Shown here: positions 17,106 to 24,521 of the stretch, in pieces
Layout of the letters: each line of letters opens with the position of its first letter
Numbering within the stretch: position 1 is the stretch's first letter
Source: Opitutaceae bacterium
Lineage (GTDB): Bacteria; Verrucomicrobiota; Verrucomicrobiia; Opitutales; Opitutaceae
DNA: 64,000 nt
Assembly (NCBI GenBank): GCA_041395105.1
Contig: JAWLBB010000001.1
Coordinates: forward strand, 310,001 to 374,000
Direction of reading: 5' to 3'
Made by a program: the position numbers and the translations under genes
The notes under the pieces: generated by a model
Told to the model about the DNA's origin: nothing
The model's database searches: none
What the model saw: only the letters and a program-made list of their open reading frames with translations

Positions 17106-18005
17106 TCACTTGGCGGGCACCCCAGCGGGCACCCCATAGACCTCGAGCAGGACTTCGCCGGTGCCTTCACCTTCATCACAGACCTTGACGGTGTAAACAC
17201 CAGGCTCGAGCGTCACGACCAGCGCGGCGTCGAGACTGTTGCTCTCAAGGAGAAATGCCCCGCAGCGCTTGGAGGCGAGTTCGACCCTGGCACCGTTGTC
17301 GGCACACTTGCACCAGTCGCAGTTCTCCGCGATCAGCTTGTCGCCCTGGAAGACGGCGATCCTGGGATTCTCGAGAGTATCTGGAACATCGTAAGGAGCC
17401 AATCCCGGGCCCACCGCACGGATCAGCACCATCCGGGGTTCGGTGCCGATGACAAAGCCTGGAATCGCTTTGCAGGCATGTTCCAGTGCGACCCGCACCG
17501 ACATATTCATCATCTGGCCGTTGGTCCTCGGTTTCTCAAAGTAGCGATCGCCCCCCGATCCTCCACTGACGCGTATCCCCTCGATCGATACACCGTTCGA
17601 CGAGGCATTGATCCCGGCGCCATTCGCAAGGATCGTCGTCAGGTATTCCTCAACCTCTCCAAGGACATTGTCATTGGTGGCTCCGATAATGTAGAGGAGT
17701 CTCTTCGAAACAGTAACCTCCTTGCCGTTTTCGGGATTCTGCGAATCCATGGTCCCGAAATCAAAGGTGCCGCTTCGGAGGTAAATGACATCGCCTTCAG
17801 CCGCGCTATCGACCACGTACTGGACGGTGTCGGCGTCCCTCTCGGGGTCGGTTGCGGGGGTGACGAACCAGAGGCCGTCTGTGTTCTCGAACAGGTTTTC
17901 ATCCACATAGGCCCATGAAAGCGGTGCGCAGACCAGGCCCACCAACAGAGTCGCTCCGAGGAACGCTCCGGTCCGTTTTTCAATTCTTCGATGTGTGTGT
18001 TTCAT
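17106..18005 (-). CDS. Exported two-part protein: beta-helix-like N-terminus and verrucomicrobial 'LIRAVGPGL' domain
   Basis: The start at 18005 (MKHTHRRIEKRTG) is set by a good ribosome site, AGGGAGGA, 7 bp upstream, which gives 299 residues. The signal peptide is TGAFLGATLLVGLVCAPLS-AYA-like. Residues about 35-150 (TVQYVVDSAAEGDVIYLRSGTFDFG) resemble the first turns of a right-handed beta-helix, as in pectate-lyase-like proteins, but too few turns remain for a full one. Residues about 165-299 match a domain often seen at the end of large exported proteins in Opitutae (MVLIRAVGPGLAPYDV, DAALVVTLEPGVYTVKV, GEVLLEVYGVP). The protein may be a shortened surface protein. A related promoter region lies upstream of the 18895 gene. 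Confidence 0.75.
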   Translation of the reverse strand: MKHTHRRIEKRTGAFLGATLLVGLVCAPLSWAYVDENLFENTDGLWFVTPATDPERDADTVQYVVDSAAEGDVIYLRSGTFDFGTMDSQNPENGKEVTVSKRLLYIIGATNDNVLGEVEEYLTTILANGAGINASSNGVSIEGIRVSGGSGGDRYFEKPRTNGQMMNMSVRVALEHACKAIPGFVIGTEPRMVLIRAVGPGLAPYDVPDTLENPRIAVFQGDKLIAENCDWCKCADNGARVELASKRCGAFLLESNSLDAALVVTLEPGVYTVKVCDEGEGTGEVLLEVYGVPAGVPAK

Positions 18006-18056
18006 CGTTCTTCCTCCCTTTTCCGAGTTTTCTCTTTTCTCCGATTCCATCTTCAT

Positions 18057-18112
18057 GATGGTCCCTCATCTAGTAGAAGCGCGCGCTGACCTGAAAACGT
18101 GCAGAAGAAGGT
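18057..18112 (-). promoter_or_regulatory. Upstream region shared with the 18895 gene (copy A)
   Basis: Two elements are shared with the DNA at 18932-18987. One is the 14-mer GTGCAGAAGAAGGT (18099-18112 in plus-strand reading). The other is a promoter-like block at 18057-18087 with TCC, CTAGTA and GCGCGC in the same order. It lies 52 bp before the start codon of the 'LIRAVGPGL' protein. Sequence similarity is seen directly; that it is a promoter is inference. Confidence 0.45.
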
Positions 18113-18191
18113 CGTTCAATCCCGATAGAGCCCCCTGACCTCGCTCTGCGGCTGATCCGCGGCTCCAGGGATACCTTTCATGCAAATGATT

Positions 18192-18221
18192 GCGGCGCTT
18201 CGCTCATCGGCGAAGCGCCGC
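18192..18221. repeat. Perfect 12-bp-arm hairpin, possible terminator or REP unit
   Basis: The arms GCGGCGCTTCGC and GCGAAGCGCCGC surround the loop TCATCG. A second smaller hairpin (CCGCC..GGCGG) follows at 18241-18261 after TGTAGT. It sits downstream of the minus-strand 18272-18895 locus and could end its transcript, but no T-run follows on that strand. The twin hairpin form resembles the REP-like units elsewhere in the window. Confidence 0.6.
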
Positions 18222-18271
18222 TTGTCCCGATCCTGTAGTCCGCCGGCTTGATGCGGCGGGTTGCCTTGAGG

Positions 18272-18547
18272 CTACTTGTTCAGACTCCCGAACCTTTTTC
18301 CCTGGTTCTTCAGGTCTTCCAGATCGACGTGCGCGGGCACGTAGAGAAAGCCTGTGAAGGTGGACGTGAAAGGAGGTGGATCGACCAGAGGCTCCTCCGT
18401 ATGTGATACCCTCGTCATGACGACACCTTCCAATGGTCCCGCGACAAAGACATCCGTAGATGTGATATACTTCTCCGTCATGGTCGCGGATATGATCCTG
18501 TGAAGACCGAACGTACTCTCCAGTATCAGCTCATCTTCGCCGACCAT
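18272..18547 (-). CDS. Downstream part of an amber-split exported protein (or separate 91-residue protein)
   Basis: The 91-residue frame is in exactly the same reading frame as the 18557-18895 gene just before it. The only interruption is one TAG codon followed by GGA TCA GGG and this ATG. It has no signal peptide of its own. The sequence is beta-rich (ELILESTFGLHRIISATMTEKYITSTDVFVAG), a natural continuation of the upstream strand pattern. The simplest reading is one gene of about 207 codons broken by a nonsense mutation, or read through. A separate coupled gene is possible. The family is unknown. Confidence 0.5.
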   Translation of the reverse strand: MVGEDELILESTFGLHRIISATMTEKYITSTDVFVAGPLEGVVMTRVSHTEEPLVDPPPFTSTFTGFLYVPAHVDLEDLKNQGKRFGSLNK

Positions 18548-18556
18548 CCCTGATCC

Positions 18557-18895
18557 CTAGCTCCGAAACTTCAGGATATAGGGGTCCCCGCCATAGAAAT
18601 CGAGATCGAGCAGTCCCCTTACGGGGATGACCCACCCCTCGATTCCGAGCATGGGAATGTCGACGATCGATGTGATTTCTATATCCATCCCACGAATGCC
18701 AATCAGATTTCCTTCATCATCAAATAGGTATTTATCAACCCCGTAAACGACCTCGTCACCTCCAGTCCCGGAGATCGGAATGATCATCGGGCCGGATCTC
18801 TGATCCCCGGATTTCTGGTTGCCCGCAACGAGTGGGTTGAACATCAGAGCGACCAATACGCCGACCACGAAAAGTGAGATGCAGCTTCTTTTCAT
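18557..18895 (-). CDS. Small exported protein of unknown family, ends at an in-frame TAG
   Basis: I chose the start at 18895 (MKRSCISLFVVGVLVALMF) because AAAGGA lies 7 bp upstream and a clear signal peptide follows, cut near NPLVAG. This gives 112 residues. The mature part is beta-rich (VVYGVDKYLFDDEGNLIGIRGMDIEITSIVDIPMLGIEGWVIPV) and acidic. The stop is TAG, and the same frame reopens at once at 18556 and runs to 18272. The G+C content looks lower than that of nearby housekeeping genes. The upstream DNA is related to that of the 18005 gene. Confidence 0.65.
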   Translation of the reverse strand: MKRSCISLFVVGVLVALMFNPLVAGNQKSGDQRSGPMIIPISGTGGDEVVYGVDKYLFDDEGNLIGIRGMDIEITSIVDIPMLGIEGWVIPVRGLLDLDFYGGDPYILKFRS

Positions 18896-18931
18896 GATAC
18901 GTCCTTTCTGATTGTCGGAGCCACCAATGTG

Positions 18932-18987
18932 ATGTCCCCTTACTAGGTACGTGCGCATGGTTAAGGTGATTTGTGCAGAAGAAGGTG
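18932..18987 (-). promoter_or_regulatory. Upstream region shared with the 18005 gene (copy B)
   Basis: It carries the same 14-mer GTGCAGAAGAAGGT (18974-18987, plus-strand reading) and a block ACTAGGTACGTGCGCA at 18943-18958. That block also matches the kinase upstream site at 24257-24271 at 13 of 15 positions. It lies 37 bp before the start codon at 18895. The further upstream DNA also shares an AGAGCG-CCTGACCT word with copy A. Confidence 0.45.
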
Positions 18988-19484
18988 AGGCTTTCTGTCG
19001 CCGACCGGTTGCGTAGAGCGCCTGACCTGGAGCGCAGAATCGTGGACTTGATGTTTTCCGGGGCTGAGCTGCTCCGGGAGATTTTGGAGATCAGCCACAA
19101 TTCGTGAGGGCCCATCTTGCGTGCGTCTTCGACGGGTTATCCCGGAATTTGGGGTCGGCGGATCGGAGAGGCGCGAGCCCGTCTTCGCTTGGCTGCGCCA
19201 GGGCAGGCAAGCCACGCCCTACCTTCGGTTCCCCCGCGTCTTTCCCCTGGCCTTTCGCTTCCGCGGGCAAGGCGGGAGATGGGTTCGACCCGCTCACCAC
19301 CAGTGGACTGACGCTGATCAACTGATGGGTATCAGGTATCCACGAGAGTGTGTAGGAGAGGCTTTACGCCTCGATCCAGAGCCGGTCTGCACAAGAATCG
19401 AGGCGTAAGTCTCTCCTGCCCAACCCGTCAGATCATGCATGTCCGACCAGTAGTGTCGCGACGACACCTTCCGAGCGCCGGCGC
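18988..19484. other. About 500 bp without a convincing gene
   Basis: Frames here are short, overlapping and of low complexity. The part 19130-19310 is GC-rich, open in several frames at once and contains GGTAGGGCGTGGCTTGCC-like text of the kind found in degenerate repeats. The palindromic repeat at 19352-19420 is the only structured element. No ribosome site leads into a conserved frame. Confidence 0.55.
19352..19420. repeat. Dispersed palindromic repeat, hairpin form
   Basis: The left arm (19352-19376, core GGAGAGGCTTTACGCCTCGA) and an inverted right arm (19398-19420) enclose about 21 bp. It is the same family as the copies at 12539-12633 and 31651-31891. It lies 65 bp downstream of the sigma factor gene's stop and could also slow transcription. 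Confidence 0.75.
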
Positions 19485-20102
19485 TCAGTCGTTGCGTGTC
19501 ATTTCCTGGTAGAGCCAGGTACGGGCGAAAGCCCAGATATTCTCAGCCGTTCGCAGGGAGACACCGAGGATCTCGGCGATCTGCTTCATGGTCAGACCGG
19601 CGAAATAGCGCATCTTGACCAGCTCGGCCGCCGGGGTATCGATTTTCTCGAGACTCAGGATGGCTTCGTCCAGCGCGAGGACGTCCACTCCGGTTGTCTC
19701 CGCGGCGATCGCATCCATATCCACATCGAGTCGTTCCATGTCGCCACCCCGTTTGATCGCCTTCTTGCGTCGGGCATTCTCGATAAGGATGCGCCGCATC
19801 GCTTCGGCCGCCGCGGCAAAAAAGTGACGACGGTTCGACCACGACTGCTCCGTGGGGCTAAGCAGGCGCAGGTAGGCTTCATGGACGAGGGCGGTGGCCT
19901 GAAGCGTCTGGGCGGACCGTTCCCGCGACAGCCGGTAGGCGGCCAGGTGTCGCAGTTCGTTGTAGACGAGGGGAATCAGGGCGTTGGTCGATGTTTCATC
20001 GCCCTGGTGCAGTGCCTGGAGGATCCGCGTGATTTCATGTTGTGCGGTTTCAGGATCCGTCCGGACCGTCGTCGTAGCGAGGGTGCTATCGTCGGTGCGC
20101 AT
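19485..20102 (-). CDS. ECF-like RNA polymerase sigma-70 factor
   Basis: The 205-residue protein has region 2 (LIPLVYNELRHLAAYRLSRER...LQATALVHEAYLRLL, about residues 45-85) and region 4 with its helix-turn-helix (LVKMRYFAGLTMKQIAEILGVSLRTAENIWAFAR, about 163-197). The wording of both regions is that of the ECF-like group common in Planctomycetes and Verrucomicrobia, whose genes sit next to Ser/Thr kinases. The start ATG overlaps the stop of the upstream kinase gene (TGATG), so the two are translated together. No anti-sigma factor is present; control by kinase phosphorylation is a reasonable guess for this group. Confidence 0.9.
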   Translation of the reverse strand: MRTDDSTLATTTVRTDPETAQHEITRILQALHQGDETSTNALIPLVYNELRHLAAYRLSRERSAQTLQATALVHEAYLRLLSPTEQSWSNRRHFFAAAAEAMRRILIENARRKKAIKRGGDMERLDVDMDAIAAETTGVDVLALDEAILSLEKIDTPAAELVKMRYFAGLTMKQIAEILGVSLRTAENIWAFARTWLYQEMTRND

Positions 20103-23100
20103 CAGTTGCCGGCTGCAAATTGGTCCAATTCTTCGCGGATGGTCAGTCGATTCGCGGCTTCCTGCTCAAGCGATTCCACTGCGACCTTATGGTCCCAGGG
20201 AGTGGGGTAGGCCGGGTCTTCGTTGGCCGGGATCGACTCCCGTTCCTCAGCCAGGCAGTCCCGGGCCCTCGCAAACCAGGTCATTGCCTCGTTGGTGCGT
20301 CCTTCCTGCTGGAGGGCCATGGCCACGAAGAACATCGAGCGACATCTGTAGGTGCCATAAGGCTTCGCGTCGATCTCCTGGGCCTCCGTGAGCAGACCGA
20401 CTGCCTGCTGGAAATCGCCGGCCCGGTAGAGGGCGGCACCGGCCAGCTCCGCCCGGTGCAGGCGGCCTTCTTCGGTCGTCGGCTCAGACAGCTTGAGGAA
20501 GTGCCTGGCGATTGCTTCCAAGCCCTCAGGATCCGGACAGGTGTCTGGCCCGAGCGAGCTCTGCCAGAGATAGAGACGATAGCTGTCCAGGTCGTTCTCG
20601 CGGAGCGGGGGTATACTCTCCAGGCAGGTTTCGTAGGCCGCCCGGTCGCCGTCCACGAGGTAAAGTGCAGCCAGTTTGCCGTAGGGGCGAAGACTGCTTC
20701 GACCGTTCTTCACGGCGTTCGAGTATTCCCGCCTTGCTTCGGGGTAGTGGCCGTGATCGGCGTAGAGATCACCCCGCATGAGCCAGAGGGTGTCCCCGGG
20801 TTCCTGGGGCTGGATGCCGTCAATCGCTTCCTGCCAGAGTCCTTTGTTCGCGCGGGCCCGGGCGTATTTCAACTTGAGCCATTCCATGCCACCCTCGACT
20901 TCCACGTAGGGCCGGATCAGGTCGATGACGACGTCGTTGTTGCCCACCCTGAGGTGGCTGTCCCAAAGGTGCGGATACGGCGCCCAATTGTTTGGATTGA
21001 TGTCCAGGGCCTTTTGAAAGTCTTCCAGGGCGCACCTGTAGTCGCCCAGGCTCTCATTGGCCAACCCCCTTCGAAAATAGCTTTCGGCCGAAGGATCCAG
21101 GGCGACCGCCTGATCGGTGAGTTCGAGCGCTCTCCACGGATCGCCCATGATCAGAGCGGCGCTGGAGCGATTGCGCAGGAGTTCGCTGTTTGTGATGCCA
21201 TCGCTTTCAGGAAGGACCTGAAGGTAGCCACTGCCGGTGAAATGGATGTAGCCGACGACTTCGCCGAGGTCCTCGGGAACGGAAACCCAATCCGTAATCC
21301 GGCCCGGGAGTCGGCTCGAGGGGTTCTCGGCTTCGACCACAACCCGGCCATCCGCCATCGAATAGGACCGGTCCGGATTCTGGGCGGTCCGCGGGGGCCC
21401 CACCCCGGCAGGGCGGGGCAAGTCCGAACGCTGCAGGATAAAGGCGTCGACCGCGGCGCCGGTTTCGGTGCCGATCAGTTGGAGTGTGTAGGTCCCGGGC
21501 TCCTCGATCAGCCACTCGGTCGCGTGTGTTCCAGTCTGATGGTTGCCGTTGGTTTCAAAGTTTGCCCGATCCTGCCAGGGGTCGACCGTCGCGAAATCCG
21601 CGTCACCGGGAAATCCCGGAATACAGAGACCAAAGACATCCGCGATCTCACCTCCCACGCCGTCCTGAAGCTCGCGTAGGCGCACGGCGATATTGTCACT
21701 CCTGGCATCAAATCCATCCCACCGGAGGTAGAGCCGGTAGCGGCCTGGTTCGGGAATCCGGAGGGCGTAATCAACCCTGCAGAGCGCGGGGTCGAGCTCC
21801 CTCCACAGGTTAATCTGCGCCAGCTTGGCCTTGACCTCGGGATCGGAGCGCCCCTGGGCGTCGAGCAACTTATCCAACCGGAGAAGCGAGCCGCCATAGG
21901 TCGTATTGAATACTCCCCGCACCTTGTTCTCCAGGCGGGTGATTTCTTCCCGGTAGATCCGCTCGGCCTCCTCTGGCCGTCCTGCCCGGTTGTAGAAGAG
22001 TCCGACTGTTGGAGCCATGCTGTGAGGAATGGTGTAGGGCCCGTCATCGACCCGCCGGAGTGCCTCCTGGTATTGCAGGATGAGAGGCTCCGCCTCTTCG
22101 AATCGGCCCTTCCAGCCGAGACAAATGGCCAGCTGCTGCAGGCAACCCAGGGTCATGATCGAATCCGGGCCATAGATCTTCTGACTGAGTTCCGCCATTT
22201 CCAGCCATTGGGTGTCGCAACCTTCGCGGTCGTTCAGTGCGTCCATCTGAAGGGCGGTCATCACATACGGGCTCACATGATCATGGCGCCGATAGATGGC
22301 GAGCGCTTCCGCACCGAGCCGGGCGGCTTCCTCGATCTGCCACACCGGGTTGGTCTTTCTGTGGGAGTAGCCGAAGCTGAACTCCACCAGGCCACTGAAT
22401 CCGCGATTCAGGGCCGATGCCTTGTCCACTAGGCTGTCGGCATAACGGACATCATCCGTGCCGTAGGTCTGCCTGGCAATCTCCACCACCCGATCGAGCT
22501 GGACGATGGCCTCGGCAGTCATTTCCAGGCTGACATAGCTGTCGGCCAGCGTCTTCCGGAGCCGGCGCTCCACCTCCTGCAGCCCGGGAGGATTTTCATC
22601 GAGGCGGGAGGCCAGGTTGTTCAGTGAGTCCCTGAGGTCCCGGCTGGAGGGTGCAGGCTCCTCGTTCGAGCCGAGCATCAGGTAGCGGCGGAGCAGGTTG
22701 GGTTCATGCCAGCGGTAGGGCTCATAAAGGCTCTGCACCGCCTTCACCCTCACCGCTTCGGCCTCGGCGACCAACTCGGCCAGCCGGGCACGGTCGCGCT
22801 CACGGCTCGCCCGGGTGAAACCGATCGTAACCAGGACGAATCCGGTGAGAATCGCCACGACGAGGGCGCTGGTCAGCGAAACCCCCACCCGGTGGCGCCG
22901 GACGAATTTCTTCATCCGGTAGACGCGATCCGGTGGGCCCGCTTCCACCGGTTTGCTTTCAAGATAGCGGCTGATGTCGTCCGCCAGCTCAGCTGCTCCC
23001 TGGTAGCGGCGATCCCGTTCCTTCTCAATCGCCTTCATCACGATCCAGTCCAGGTCGCCGCGCAGGGCGCGTTCGAGGGTTGGTTTCGGGGTCATCCGCG

Positions 23101-24109
23101 TCTGGGCGACGGTCGCCGCACTCTTTCCGAGCGTGTGGACGCGGTCGGACGGCTTGGGCGGTTCGACCTCGCGAATGATGCGCTGCACCTCGGAAAAGGC
23201 GGCTCGTTCCAGCGTCTTGCGTTCAAACGGCTGGACACCGGCGAGAAGCTCGTAAAGTAGGATCCCGAGAGCGTAGATGTCCGTGCGGGTGTCGAGCCGG
23301 TCGCTCCCCAGTTCCAGTTGCTCCGGGCTCATATAGGCCGGGGTTCCCAGCAGCACCTCCCGCTGCGTGATCAGGGTCCGGCCGGTCAGGGGACCCTGCA
23401 GCGATTTGGCGATTCCGAAATCGATGATCTTCGGAATGGCCTCCCCGGTCGCCGGGCTCGTGGTGATGACGATATTCGACGGCTTGAGGTCGCGGTGGAT
23501 GATGCCCTTCTGGTGGGCATGTTGGACCGCTGCGCACACCTTCGCGAAGAGTCGGAGTCGATCCACGATGGAGAGCTGTTTCCGATCGCAGTAGGTGGTG
23601 ATGGGTTTGCCCCGAGCCAGCTCCATCACGAAATAGGGTCGGCCGGTCTTGGTGGTTCCGGCGTCAACGACGCGCGCGATGTTCGGATGGTCCATCAGGG
23701 CGAGCGCCTGCCGCTCACCTTCGAACCGGGCGATCACCTCCCGGCTGTCCATGCCCGGCTTGATGATCTTCAGAGCCAGCTCGCGACGGACCGGCTCGGT
23801 CTGTTCCACCCGGAAGACCTCGCCGAAACCGCCTTCCCCGAGGCGTTCGACGATCTGGTAGTGGTCGATGACCGTGCCGAGGAGATTCTCCCGTTCCACC
23901 TGGCCGGGACTGACCGTGGCCCCTTCCAGGAAGGCCTCGGAAGCGGTTTCCTTGCCCAGCAAGGAGTCTATTCCTCTCCGGAGAGCATCGTCGCCGGCGC
24001 ACGCCTTTTCCAGGTAGGCCTTGCGTTCACCGCCATCGGGGATCTCCCGCGCCTGGATGAAGATCTCACGAAGCCGGGAACCTGAATTGCTGGAATCACC
24101 GTTCGTCAT
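20102..24109 (-). CDS. Membrane Ser/Thr protein kinase with sugar-binding-like and TPR domains
   Basis: This 1335-residue protein has a cytoplasmic Hanks-type kinase at about residues 80-360. The G-loop GEGGFGEVF is near 91, the catalytic loop HRDLKPSN near 206 and DFG near 232, so it should be active. One transmembrane helix follows at about 408-430 (LTSALVVAILTGFVLVTIGF). The rest is predicted to lie outside: helical repeats (about 450-760), two beta-sandwich-like segments near 770-890 (YRLYLRWDGFD, PGTYTLQLIGTE) and near 915-970 (VVVEAENPSSRLPG, CBM6-like opening), then TPR repeats from about 985 to 1330. It is cotranscribed with the ECF-like sigma gene and divergent from the TonB receptor. 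It probably senses an outside ligand and signals to the sigma factor. Confidence 0.88.
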   Translation of the reverse strand: MTNGDSSNSGSRLREIFIQAREIPDGGERKAYLEKACAGDDALRRGIDSLLGKETASEAFLEGATVSPGQVERENLLGTVIDHYQIVERLGEGGFGEVFRVEQTEPVRRELALKIIKPGMDSREVIARFEGERQALALMDHPNIARVVDAGTTKTGRPYFVMELARGKPITTYCDRKQLSIVDRLRLFAKVCAAVQHAHQKGIIHRDLKPSNIVITTSPATGEAIPKIIDFGIAKSLQGPLTGRTLITQREVLLGTPAYMSPEQLELGSDRLDTRTDIYALGILLYELLAGVQPFERKTLERAAFSEVQRIIREVEPPKPSDRVHTLGKSAATVAQTRMTPKPTLERALRGDLDWIVMKAIEKERDRRYQGAAELADDISRYLESKPVEAGPPDRVYRMKKFVRRHRVGVSLTSALVVAILTGFVLVTIGFTRASRERDRARLAELVAEAEAVRVKAVQSLYEPYRWHEPNLLRRYLMLGSNEEPAPSSRDLRDSLNNLASRLDENPPGLQEVERRLRKTLADSYVSLEMTAEAIVQLDRVVEIARQTYGTDDVRYADSLVDKASALNRGFSGLVEFSFGYSHRKTNPVWQIEEAARLGAEALAIYRRHDHVSPYVMTALQMDALNDREGCDTQWLEMAELSQKIYGPDSIMTLGCLQQLAICLGWKGRFEEAEPLILQYQEALRRVDDGPYTIPHSMAPTVGLFYNRAGRPEEAERIYREEITRLENKVRGVFNTTYGGSLLRLDKLLDAQGRSDPEVKAKLAQINLWRELDPALCRVDYALRIPEPGRYRLYLRWDGFDARSDNIAVRLRELQDGVGGEIADVFGLCIPGFPGDADFATVDPWQDRANFETNGNHQTGTHATEWLIEEPGTYTLQLIGTETGAAVDAFILQRSDLPRPAGVGPPRTAQNPDRSYSMADGRVVVEAENPSSRLPGRITDWVSVPEDLGEVVGYIHFTGSGYLQVLPESDGITNSELLRNRSSAALIMGDPWRALELTDQAVALDPSAESYFRRGLANESLGDYRCALEDFQKALDINPNNWAPYPHLWDSHLRVGNNDVVIDLIRPYVEVEGGMEWLKLKYARARANKGLWQEAIDGIQPQEPGDTLWLMRGDLYADHGHYPEARREYSNAVKNGRSSLRPYGKLAALYLVDGDRAAYETCLESIPPLRENDLDSYRLYLWQSSLGPDTCPDPEGLEAIARHFLKLSEPTTEEGRLHRAELAGAALYRAGDFQQAVGLLTEAQEIDAKPYGTYRCRSMFFVAMALQQEGRTNEAMTWFARARDCLAEERESIPANEDPAYPTPWDHKVAVESLEQEAANRLTIREELDQFAAGN

Positions 24110-24521
24110 GGGCTTTCATCCGCTGAGGGGCCACCGGCACGGCGCGCACGGTCCGACACCTGGCGCCACGCGTCCATAAATCCTCCGGTCAGGATATACC
24201 CAGAGGTCCCAAGGTCAACATGACAGAGGTGCCGGGAGCTGTACATGACTGTCCTCCACTGGGTACATGCGCAGATGACCGGGCGAACCCGCACTCTTCC
24301 GGAAATTGTCGTTCGCCCGGGCGACGCAGGCAGGCCAGGGAGCGGACGGGTCGGATCCCGGAATTCTGGATACCAACGAGGTATATAAGACCGGGTTATC
24401 ACGCGATCTACCATCGCTTCTATATGACTTTCGAGGCCGGCCGAACGCTCAATCGGGCTCGACGGACGTTTTCCCGATCGTTATTGCTTAGCCTGTCTCG
24501 GTGTCGCCCTGACAGGTGCCG
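24110..24521. other. Divergent promoter region between kinase/sigma operon and TonB receptor
   Basis: These 412 bp contain no convincing gene. They must hold the minus-strand promoter of the kinase/sigma operon and the plus-strand promoter of the receptor gene. Seen here are the motif shared with two other promoters (24247-24274), a 12-bp palindrome TCGCCCGGGCGA near 24313, and a small hairpin CCTGTC/GACAGG at about 24492-24516 just before the receptor start. Confidence 0.5.
24247..24274 (-). promoter_or_regulatory. Promoter-like motif upstream of the kinase/sigma operon
   Basis: Read on the plus strand, ACTGGGTACATGCGCA (starting at 24257) matches ACTAGGTACGTGCGCA of the 18932-18960 site. 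It follows TGTCC at nearly the same spacing (one base shorter). It lies 138 bp before the kinase start. Similarity is visible; common control by the sigma factor encoded in this operon is a hypothesis. Confidence 0.4.

Noticed and set aside
19104..19325. A coding remnant in the gap before the sigma factor gene.
   Set aside because: Several frames on both strands are open at once with low-complexity translations and no shared family pattern; it looks like degenerate repeat DNA.
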